From assembly GCA_002835545.1 (NCBI GenBank), contig PIZK01000016.1, forward strand, positions 124,001 through 188,000: a stretch of 64,000 bases of DNA, in the 5' to 3' direction. This stretch comes from Alteromonadales bacterium alter-6D02 (GTDB taxonomy: Bacteria > Pseudomonadota > Gammaproteobacteria > Enterobacterales > Psychrobiaceae). The notes under the pieces are model-generated. The model was given only the letters and a program-made list of their open reading frames with translations, was not told the DNA's origin and made no database searches. The translations under genes were made by a program, and so were the position numbers. Positions within the stretch are counted from its first letter, which is position 1, and each line of letters starts with the position of its first letter. This document shows, in pieces, positions 57,164 to 64,000 of the stretch.

Positions 57164-58036
57164 ATGAGTGTGTCGATGGGAAGAAGGAACTAAATAGTAG
57201 CAACGACGTGGGGTTTAATCTATTAATGAATAGCTAAATCCGGATGATTTTGTTGAAAAATTAAAGTTACCTTTATTTGAATACTTTAGATACAGAAGAC
57301 TTAATTATTGTAATAAGGTTATTCTATTTTGTTATATATGGGGCGTGGTGAGTCTATCTTTATGTTTTTTAAGTGTAAAGTGTGATTTTTTACTGATTTT
57401 ACTAGAGAAAAAACAATATTTACCAGTGTTACAAAATGTTAACAAAGCAGGTGGGTGTGAATCATGTGTTTGAAATGTCCGATAAATAAACAATCAGGCT
57501 GTTGGGCTCCAATAAAAAGTCATTGCATTGATGAATATGGCGAAGAAATAATATTACTCTAGTTAATGTGTTAGTACCTTTGAGCCCTTAACTGTAGGGA
57601 TTTTGGTGTCAATTCTACTATTCTTAATTAACCCGAAAATACTCAGGCTAAGACATATAATGTCGCTCAAACTTTAGGGTGAAGAAAAAAGCTATTTTAT
57701 AAGAATACCTATAACCACAAAATATTTTGTTACAAAAGCCCGTTTTTGACTTACAAAGGATGTGTCTAATGTGTAAATATGATGTTAATGAAATGTTTAA
57801 TTGCTTTTATTTCAATGGTTTGTTTGGGTGTTGGTCTTGCTGTTTTCGAACTGTTTTTATGTTGACAGCATTTCGCTATGTGTGAAATGATGATATCGGT
57901 TTTGCCTCTCTTTTGTGGTGCAAAATACAATTAATATAAATATTAAATCGAAAGACGTTCTGTGAGTGCGCTAATCATTTGTAAGATTTATGAGCAGTCA
58001 CTTCAGCAGTTTCCACAATAAATTTGGTTAGGAACT
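57164..58036. other. 870-nt stretch with no firm gene, upstream of the TonB-type operon
   Basis: AT-rich DNA between the divergent dinG and DUF3450 genes, so it must hold the promoters of both. No clear Fur box was found. Two tiny Cys-rich open frames are visible: 57464-57562 (32 codons, with AGGTGGG about 8 nt upstream) and one starting at ATG 57769, preceded by AAAGGA. Both may be chance. No tRNA-like or strong terminator structure was seen. Confidence 0.4.
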
Positions 58037-58822
58037 ATGTCCAAGTTAAGTAAAAAAAATAAAATCGCTATGGCAATAGCGGGAGCCGTTGCTCTAACAA
58101 CAACTTTCACGGCATCTGCCAATACTGAAGTTAAGAAGCTTCAGGCTGCAGATACTGCCATTCAAAAGGCTGCAGAGAAGTCACAAGAAAAAGTGAACAA
58201 ACTGTACGATCAGGCGCAAAACTTAGTTTTTGATTACCGCCAAGTTATCGATGATACTGACAACTTACGTTCATACAATGATTACGTAGCTACATTGGTT
58301 GCTGACCAAGAAGCTAAAATCGCTGGTGTTCAAGCTGACATCGATAGCATTGATAAGACTCGTCAAGGTCTTGTGCCACTAATGTTCAAAATGATTGATA
58401 CAATTGAAGAGTTCGTTTCACTTGATCTACCATTTGAGAAGAAAGAACGTGCTGACCGTATCGCTTTCCTTAAGGAAATGATGGTTGATTCAAACGTTTC
58501 GACTGCTGAAAAATACCGTAAAGTATTAGAAGCATACCAAATCGAAATGGATTCAGGTCGTACTTCTCAGGTATATCAAGGAAAAGAAAGTATTGGTGGT
58601 GTTGAGTTAACCGTTGATGTTCTTCAAGTTGGTCGTGTAACACTAGTTGCTCAAACACTTGATTCAAAACGCTCTTGGGTTTGGAACAAAGAAGCTAAAG
58701 GTTGGGATGAGTTAGGTGAAGAATGGCGTCGTCCAATTCGTAACTCTATCGATATCGTTCGTAAAGATAAATCTCCAGATCTAATTAAACTTCCGGTACC
58801 AGCTGTAGGGAGCGCTAAATAA
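58037..58822 (+). CDS. DUF3450 periplasmic protein of the TonB-type operon
   Basis: A 261-aa precursor with a signal peptide of about 29 residues (ending TASAN), then a long amphipathic helical region (about 30-125) and a conserved DUF3450 C-terminal half (WVWNKEAKGWDELGEEW). It is likely a periplasmic coiled-coil protein that works with the neighbouring ExbB-like protein. Its stop overlaps the next start by one base (TAATG). Strong codon bias suggests high expression. The molecular role is unknown. Confidence 0.87.
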   Translation: MSKLSKKNKIAMAIAGAVALTTTFTASANTEVKKLQAADTAIQKAAEKSQEKVNKLYDQAQNLVFDYRQVIDDTDNLRSYNDYVATLVADQEAKIAGVQADIDSIDKTRQGLVPLMFKMIDTIEEFVSLDLPFEKKERADRIAFLKEMMVDSNVSTAEKYRKVLEAYQIEMDSGRTSQVYQGKESIGGVELTVDVLQVGRVTLVAQTLDSKRSWVWNKEAKGWDELGEEWRRPIRNSIDIVRKDKSPDLIKLPVPAVGSAK

Positions 58823-60168
58823 TGAAAAAGTTATTTAAAGGTTTAGCTATTGCTTCAATTGCAATGACAGCGACTTTCGCACAAGCGGCAGACTCTTCTG
58901 CTACTTTAAGCCAACTGTTAGAAAAAATTAAGCAAGAACGTGTTTCTGAAGCTCGCATTGATAAGAAGCGTGAAGCTGAATTCCGTTCAGAGCGTGCTGA
59001 CAAGCAAGCATTATTACGTAAAGCGAAAGCTCAACGTGAAGCTGAAAAAGCACGTGGTAAAATGCTTCTTGAAAAGCATGCTTCAAACGAGCGCCGCATG
59101 TCACAACTTGAAGCTGACCTAGACGCTGCACAAGGCGATTTAAAAGAAGCATTCGGTGTTGTACGTGGTGTTGCTGGTGATGCTACTGGTATCGTTGCTG
59201 CATCTATCATTTCTGCTGAATTCCCAGGTCGTGCTGAAGAGTTAGCAGCAATTGGTGCACTTAAAGGTTTACCAAGCTTAAAAGAATTAGAGAACTTATG
59301 GTTCGCACTTCAAACAGAAATGACTGAATCTGCTAAAATCTCTACTTTTACTACACAAGTATCAAGCGTTGAAGGTCAAACTTCAGAGCGTACTGTAACG
59401 CGTGTTGGTTCATTCAACTTATTAGATAGTGATAAGTACCTAGTTTACCGTGATGACGGTGTTGCTGAGCTTGCTCGTCAACCTGACGCACGTAACGTAA
59501 GCTCAATTGCTCCTTACCTATCTGCTTCTTCTGGTTACACAGCTCTTTATGTTGACCCAAGCCGTGGTGGTCTATTAAGCCTACTTACTGGTCAAGCAAC
59601 ACTTGAAGAGAAATACCACCAAGGTGAGACTGTTGGTTACATCATCACAGCAGTATTAATCTTAGGTCTATTAATTGCTCTTGAGCGTATCGTTACTCTA
59701 ACGCTATTAAGCGGTAAAGTTCGCGCGCAACTTAAGAACCCTAATACTCCTACTGATAACCCTCTAGGTCGTATCCTTAAAGTTTACCATTCAGCTAAAG
59801 GTACTGATGTTGAAACATTAGAACTTAAGCTTGATGAAGCAATCCTGAAAGAAGTTCCTCGTCTAGAACGTGGTATCTCAATCATTAAAGTACTTGCTGC
59901 AATTGCACCGATGTTAGGTCTATTAGGTACAGTAACAGGTATGATTGGTACGTTCCAAGCGATTACTTTATTCGGTACTGGTGACCCTAAAATGATGGCT
60001 GGCGGTATCTCTACTGCACTTGTAACTACGGTTCTAGGTCTAGTAGCTGCATTACCTCTAATGCTTGTACATGCTGTTGTTTCTGGTCGTTCTAAATCAC
60101 TTCTACACGTTCTTGAAGAGCAAAGCGCTGGTCTTATCGCTGAGCACGCCGAGAAGGAGTCTAAGTAA
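58822..60168 (+). CDS. MotA/TolQ/ExbB-type proton channel with periplasmic arm (TtpC-like)
   Basis: 448 aa. After a signal peptide (about 1-22, ending FAQA) comes a long, highly charged coiled coil (about 30-110), a periplasmic domain (about 115-270), then an ExbB-like module with membrane segments at about 275-297, 357-382 and 395-425. The channel motif APMLGLLGTVTGMIGTFQ matches ExbB/TolQ. This architecture is that of TtpC, the extra subunit of Vibrio TonB2 systems. It precedes a second, ordinary ExbB and is translationally coupled to it by a TAATG overlap. Confidence 0.9.
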   Translation: MKKLFKGLAIASIAMTATFAQAADSSATLSQLLEKIKQERVSEARIDKKREAEFRSERADKQALLRKAKAQREAEKARGKMLLEKHASNERRMSQLEADLDAAQGDLKEAFGVVRGVAGDATGIVAASIISAEFPGRAEELAAIGALKGLPSLKELENLWFALQTEMTESAKISTFTTQVSSVEGQTSERTVTRVGSFNLLDSDKYLVYRDDGVAELARQPDARNVSSIAPYLSASSGYTALYVDPSRGGLLSLLTGQATLEEKYHQGETVGYIITAVLILGLLIALERIVTLTLLSGKVRAQLKNPNTPTDNPLGRILKVYHSAKGTDVETLELKLDEAILKEVPRLERGISIIKVLAAIAPMLGLLGTVTGMIGTFQAITLFGTGDPKMMAGGISTALVTTVLGLVAALPLMLVHAVVSGRSKSLLHVLEEQSAGLIAEHAEKESK

Positions 60169-60695
60169 TGATTTATTACCTGATGGGCCTTTGGGAATCT
60201 ATCAGGGACTTCATGGCCACGGGTGGCGATGTATTATTGCTAGTAGCAATTACATTGTTCCTAATGTGGAGCTTGATGCTTGAGCGTTATATGTACTTAC
60301 GAGTCGTATTTCCAAAAGAGCGCAAGCGTATTATTGAAGCTTGGCATGCCCGAGAAGATACAACTTCTTGGTATGCACAGCGGATCCGTGAGGCCTGGAT
60401 TTCCCAAGCCAATGAAAAATTAACACAGCGGATGATTATCATCAAAACGCTAGTAGCAATCTGTCCTATGATCGGGTTGTTAGGTACTGTAACCGGTATG
60501 ATTAGCGTATTTGAAGTCATGGCTACTGTTGGTACCTCTAACGCCCGTTTAATGGCTGGTGGTATCTCGATGGCTACAATGCCTACTATGGCTGGTATGG
60601 TTGCCGCACTTTCTGGCGTATTCTTTAGTGCACGTTTAGCTGGACAGCTAAAAGTTGCTAAAGAGACACTAGTTGACAGTATGCCACATCATTAG
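60168..60695 (+). CDS. exbB: Biopolymer transport protein ExbB (second copy)
   Basis: 175-aa inner-membrane channel subunit. It has a first membrane segment at about 20-38, a cytoplasmic loop, then VAICPMIGLLGTVTGMISVF and GMVAALSGVFFSARL in the other two segments. With ExbD it forms the proton-driven stator that powers TonB. It starts in the TAATG overlap with the TtpC-like gene and precedes exbD by 14 nt. Confidence 0.93.
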   Translation: MIYYLMGLWESIRDFMATGGDVLLLVAITLFLMWSLMLERYMYLRVVFPKERKRIIEAWHAREDTTSWYAQRIREAWISQANEKLTQRMIIIKTLVAICPMIGLLGTVTGMISVFEVMATVGTSNARLMAGGISMATMPTMAGMVAALSGVFFSARLAGQLKVAKETLVDSMPHH

Positions 60696-60709
60696 AGAGA
60701 GAATTATTT

Positions 60710-61111
60710 ATGGCACGTAGACGATTTCATGAAGATGAAGAAGCTGAAGTAGACATGACCCCGATGCTTGACATCGTATTCATCATGCTGATCTTCTTTA
60801 TCGTAACAACTTCGTTTGTAAAAGAGTCTGGTTTTGATGTTAATAAGCCTAAAGCTCAACAAGCGAGTAAGAAAAAATCTGCCAATATCTTTATTGCAAT
60901 TGATGGTGCAGGCCGAGTTCACATGGAAAAACGCGTTGTTGATATTAAACGTGTTCGTGCGAACGTTGAGCGTATGCTTGCGGAGGCACCTGAAGCTGCT
61001 GTTATGATCCAAGCTGACATCGACACTAAACATGGTGTTGTTGTTAAAGTAATGGATCAGGTTAAAGCGGCAGGTATCGATAAACTTATGGTTGCAGCTG
61101 AGGAAGAATAA
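60710..61111 (+). CDS. exbD: Biopolymer transport protein ExbD
   Basis: 133 aa with one N-terminal membrane segment (MLDIVFIMLIFFIVTTSF, about 18-35) holding the essential membrane Asp in TPMLDIVFI. A small periplasmic domain follows. It is the proton-carrying partner of ExbB. AGAGAG lies upstream of the ATG. tonB begins 1 nt after its stop. Confidence 0.94.
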   Translation: MARRRFHEDEEAEVDMTPMLDIVFIMLIFFIVTTSFVKESGFDVNKPKAQQASKKKSANIFIAIDGAGRVHMEKRVVDIKRVRANVERMLAEAPEAAVMIQADIDTKHGVVVKVMDQVKAAGIDKLMVAAEEE

Positions 61112-61112
61112 T

Positions 61113-61733
61113 ATGATAAGAGCATTGGTCGCCTTAATACTTGGTGCCGTTGTTACTTTCGCATTATTCGCATTTATGGCCTTTTTGGTAAGCTTTGGTG
61201 GTGAACGACTTCAGAAGTCTGAGAAAACACCACCATTGGTTATAAATCCAGAAAAGCAGGAAAGTAAAACGCAGCAAAAAGCTAGATTTAAACCTAAACC
61301 ACCACCGCCGCCTGATCAGCCGCCACCACCTGCGGAAGTTCAGCCGGACACTAACGATGCCGACACGGGTATGTCTTTTGACTTACAAGGTGTTGATGTT
61401 GGTGGTGTATCGTCGTCAATGGACGGCCCAGGTGCTGGTATGGCGCAAGACGGTGATGCAACGCCTATCGTTCGAATTGAACCACGTTACCCGATTAAAG
61501 CGGCGCGTGATGGTAAAGAAGGGTACGTTGTACTGAGCTTTACAATCAATGAGATTGGTGGTGTTGAAGACGTGAAAGTTATCGAAGCACAGCCGAAGCG
61601 CTTATTCGATAAAGAAGCACGTCGCGCACTGAAACGCTGGAAATACAAGCCTAAGATGGTTGATGGTAAAGCTGAAAAAATGCTTAACCAAAATGTACGC
61701 TTAGACTTCTCTTTAGACAAACAGGGGAAATAG
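61113..61733 (+). CDS. tonB: Energy transducer TonB (TonB2-type, short)
   Basis: 206 aa: an N-terminal membrane anchor (about 4-28), a proline-rich linker (FKPKPPPPPDQPPPPAE, about 57-80), an acidic middle, and a TonB C-terminal domain (about 115-206) with RIEPRYPIKAARDGKEG and ARRALKRWKYKP. It transmits stator energy to outer-membrane receptors. The start at 61113 has GAGGAA about 8 nt upstream; an upstream in-frame ATG lies inside exbD. The linker is shorter than in E. coli TonB (239 aa), as is typical of TonB2 proteins. Confidence 0.94.
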   Translation: MIRALVALILGAVVTFALFAFMAFLVSFGGERLQKSEKTPPLVINPEKQESKTQQKARFKPKPPPPPDQPPPPAEVQPDTNDADTGMSFDLQGVDVGGVSSSMDGPGAGMAQDGDATPIVRIEPRYPIKAARDGKEGYVVLSFTINEIGGVEDVKVIEAQPKRLFDKEARRALKRWKYKPKMVDGKAEKMLNQNVRLDFSLDKQGK

Positions 61734-62993
61734 ATGATGAAACACTCAAATAAATTCGCTGCTGTTCTATTGAGCACTGTTATTGGCTTTTCTGCTTTAA
61801 CAACAACATCAGTAGTGGAAGCTGCTGAAAAAAAACGTAAGACTTACACGCTTTCTGAGCGTGTAGGTAAAAAAGTTGGCACCATCTATGATTTGTATTC
61901 TTCGGATCAAATTGATGAAGCGATTAAACTTGCGTTAGAGTTAAAGCCGAAAAAACCATACGACAAAGCGTATATTAATAAGTTCTTAGGTAGTATGTAT
62001 GCTGGTAAGCAAGGTAAAGGTAAGGAGGCTATTAAGTATTTAAAAGCCTCTGTAGAAGCCGATATCTTAAGTACAAATGAGCATGCTAGTGCTATTCGTA
62101 CTGTTGCCGATTTACAATTGCAAGAAAAAGAGTTCAATGGCGCCATCAAGTATTACAAGATGTGGATGGAGTTTACTGGAAAACAAGATCCTGCAATTTG
62201 GGTACGAATTGGTAACGCTTATACTCAATTAAAACAGTATGCTAAGACTATTGGTCCTGCAGATAAAGCGATTGCTTTATACAAAGAACCGAATAAAAAC
62301 CCTTACTTACTGAAATTGGGTGCTTATTATGAGCTTAAACAGCCTGCTAAAGCGATTGGTGTATTAGAAACATTAGTTGAAACGTTCCCTGAAGAGCCAA
62401 AATTCTGGGGTCAATTAGGTCAGTTTTATATGCTTAATGAGCAATATGAAAAGGCCCTTGCGACAATGCACATTGCCTACATTAATGGTTATTTAACCAA
62501 AGGTAGTCAAATTCGTGTGTTAGCTCAATTATATGCTAATAATAACATTCCACATCGCGCAGCCAAAGTATTAGAGAAGCATATTAAATCCGGTGAAATC
62601 GACCGTGATGAAAAAATGCTAAAAGTCGTTGCTGGTTCTTGGCATCAAGCTAAAGATATCAAAAAAGCGATTAAATACTATGGTGAAGCAGCAGCAATTG
62701 CTCAAAATGGTGAGTTATACTACAAGCAAGGTCTGTTAGCCTTTGAACTAGAAGATCATAAAGGTGCAATCAAAGCGCTTAAATTAGCATTGAAAGATGA
62801 GAGTTTAAGACAGCCAGATAATGCATTATTTACGATGGCACAAGCACACTTCTACAATAAACAGTACAAGTCAGCTTATGCGAAGATGGTTCAAGCCTCT
62901 CAAGGCAAATCAAAGTCTGTAGCTAAAAATGCTAAGATTTGGATTAACTACATCAAAGATACAGCGAAGCGTAAAAAAGTAGCTTATCGTTAA
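61734..62993 (+). CDS. Periplasmic TPR-repeat protein of the TonB-type operon
   Basis: A 419-aa precursor with a signal peptide (about 1-30, ending SVVEAA) and about eight tetratricopeptide-like repeats from about residue 55 to 405, such as EFNGAIKYYKMWMEF, KQYAKTIGPADKAIALYK and KKAIKYYGEAAAIAQ. It is probably a scaffold for the system. It starts directly after the tonB stop, with AGGGGA upstream, and is the last gene before the terminator. In Vibrio a TPR protein is associated with the TonB2 system; direct homology is not shown here. Confidence 0.88.
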   Translation: MMKHSNKFAAVLLSTVIGFSALTTTSVVEAAEKKRKTYTLSERVGKKVGTIYDLYSSDQIDEAIKLALELKPKKPYDKAYINKFLGSMYAGKQGKGKEAIKYLKASVEADILSTNEHASAIRTVADLQLQEKEFNGAIKYYKMWMEFTGKQDPAIWVRIGNAYTQLKQYAKTIGPADKAIALYKEPNKNPYLLKLGAYYELKQPAKAIGVLETLVETFPEEPKFWGQLGQFYMLNEQYEKALATMHIAYINGYLTKGSQIRVLAQLYANNNIPHRAAKVLEKHIKSGEIDRDEKMLKVVAGSWHQAKDIKKAIKYYGEAAAIAQNGELYYKQGLLAFELEDHKGAIKALKLALKDESLRQPDNALFTMAQAHFYNKQYKSAYAKMVQASQGKSKSVAKNAKIWINYIKDTAKRKKVAYR

Positions 62994-63022
62994 GCCACTT
63001 TCTTATAACACTCTGTTATACT

Positions 63023-63052
63023 AAAGCCCCGCCTAGAGCGGGGCTTTTTTTT
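63023..63052 (+). terminator. Terminator of the TonB-type operon
   Basis: AAAGCCCCGC and GCGGGGCTTT form a perfect 10-bp GC-rich stem around CTAGA, with a run of eight T residues at the end. It is one of the strongest terminators in the window. Confidence 0.95.
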
Positions 63053-63086
63053 GCCATTCTATTTTCAATTCGATGTGAGCACTGTT

Positions 63087-64000
63087 ATGAACAAAAAATT
63101 ATTAGTAAGCCTCCTATTTCCACTGGCTTTGATGGGCTGTGATGATGGCTTTAAAGCAGTGCAAAAGCACCAAGTAAAAGAAATGGTTAAAACATCGACT
63201 GATGAAAATGTTAACTTTATTACTCTTGCAGACCAACTATTTGAAGAGCAATTGCAACTTTATCCAATGGCTGCTGTATATAGCGGTGATTACCGTTATA
63301 ACGATTTATTTGTTGATAACCTTAGCGATGACTTTTTAAAGAAAACACACAATCTAAATGTGAAGTATACGGCATATCTAAACAGTATTGAGCGTGATAA
63401 ATTGAGTGCAGAGCGAAAGATTAGTTATGACATTTTGCAACGTGAACTAGAGCGAGCGCTCGATGAAGAATCATTTCCTGGGCGTTTTATTCCTTTTACT
63501 CAGTTTTCTTCATTAATGAGTACGATGGCCCAACTTGGTTCAGGCCAAGGGGCACAGCCATTTGAAAGTGTCGAAAACTATCAACAGTTTTTGCGCCGTT
63601 TAACCGGTTATCTTGCTTGGTTTGATAGTGCAAAAGCGCGTCTAAGCCAAGGCGCAAATAGTAAGGTTGTGTTACCCCGTGTATTGGTCAACCGTATATT
63701 GCCGCAACTTCAAGCACAGATTGTGGACGATGTGACTCAGAGCATCTTCTATCAGCCAATTAACAATATGCCCGAATCATTTAGTGCGGAAGATAAAGCT
63801 GAGATTACAAAACAATATCAAACATTCATTAATACTCAACTTATCCCAGCTTACCAAGATCTTTATCAGTTTATTGAGGAAGAATACTTGCCTCACACTC
63901 GCGCTACCGCGGGTTACTCTTCCTTGCCAAGTGGTTTGCCTTGGTATCAGTTTTTGGCTAATGGCCATACAACGACTGACATGCCAGTCGAAGATATTCA
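63087..64000 (+). CDS. DUF885-family lipoprotein, 3' end missing
   Basis: An uninterrupted frame of 304 codons from ATG 63087 to the right edge. The signal peptide ends LALMGC (Cys about residue 17), a lipobox, so it is a predicted lipoprotein. The mature part resembles the N-terminal half of DUF885 zinc-peptidase-like proteins: LADQLFEEQLQLYPMAA, RKISYDILQRELER, FTQFSS, and LPSGLPWY. The metal motif that would confirm peptidase activity lies beyond the window. An in-frame GTG at 63075 is an alternative start. Confidence 0.83.
   Translation, partial: MNKKLLVSLLFPLALMGCDDGFKAVQKHQVKEMVKTSTDENVNFITLADQLFEEQLQLYPMAAVYSGDYRYNDLFVDNLSDDFLKKTHNLNVKYTAYLNSIERDKLSAERKISYDILQRELERALDEESFPGRFIPFTQFSSLMSTMAQLGSGQGAQPFESVENYQQFLRRLTGYLAWFDSAKARLSQGANSKVVLPRVLVNRILPQLQAQIVDDVTQSIFYQPINNMPESFSAEDKAEITKQYQTFINTQLIPAYQDLYQFIEEEYLPHTRATAGYSSLPSGLPWYQFLANGHTTTDMPVEDI

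Noticed and set aside
57164-58036. Fur box or iron control site upstream of the TonB-type operon
   Set aside because: Expected for a TonB system, but only a weak AATAAGGTTATT palindrome was seen, far from the 19-bp consensus. Not claimed.
1-64000. CRISPR array, prophage, transposon, tRNA and rRNA genes
   Set aside because: No regularly spaced direct repeats, transposase, integrase, phage proteins or tRNA/rRNA-like sequence were recognised.

Overview
The window is about 64 kb of dense, low-to-moderate-GC chromosome from a free-living gammaproteobacterium. Gene content points to a marine member of the Alteromonadales (Colwelliaceae/Pseudoalteromonadaceae-like). The pointers are the complete lpx/bamA/skp block, a DUF3450-ExbB-ExbB-ExbD-TonB-TPR operon, an AcuI/YhdH-type reductase next to its TetR regulator, and several c-di-GMP proteins. 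The exact genus cannot be fixed from sequence reading alone. No prophage, insertion sequence, CRISPR array, tRNA or rRNA was seen; the one stable RNA gene is the SRP RNA.

Region 1 (1-18.35 kb, all +): the classic translation/envelope superoperon tsf-(terminator)-pyrH-frr-uppS-cdsA-dxr-rseP-bamA-skp-lpxD-fabZ-lpxA-lpxB-rnhB-dnaE-accA, closed by a strong terminator and followed by tilS. It links ribosome recycling, undecaprenyl and phospholipid precursor synthesis, isoprenoid synthesis, outer-membrane protein assembly, lipid A synthesis and DNA replication. Many genes overlap by one base, and seven start with GTG or TTG.

Region 2 (19.8-27.5 kb, mostly -): a GGDEF protein, a patatin-like phospholipase divergent from an AraC regulator, proS, trmO, and a cold-shock gene with a near-consensus promoter about 160 nt upstream. 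Region 3 (26.2-33 kb): two exported amidohydrolase-family proteins carrying three barrels, only one of which keeps its metal site; glutathione peroxidase; and a TetR-acuI pair with a shared operator placed over both -10 elements.

Region 4 (33-39 kb, -): a zinc-peptidase lipoprotein, a small membrane protein, an M15 peptidase, dapE, a Spx/ArsC-like protein, a PTS EIIA-Glc-like protein without its phospho-histidine, and cysK. Region 5 (39-47.3 kb): a MoxR/VWA pair, a FabH-like synthase, rsuA, a two-receiver GGDEF regulator, hppD divergent from a LysR gene with an extended dyad between them, a ComEA-like protein, and the SRP RNA gene ffs with its promoter.

Region 6 (47.9-57.2 kb): a GAF-GGDEF-EAL protein followed after 2 nt by a phosphofructokinase; a convergent beta-CASP metallo-hydrolase; and the tightly overlapping operon dinG-TSUP-priC-HDAC-ybaM, whose last gene is only 51 codons. 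Region 7 (57.2-64 kb, +): an 870-nt gene-poor leader, then the six-gene energy-transduction operon, a terminator and the start of a DUF885 lipoprotein cut by the window edge.
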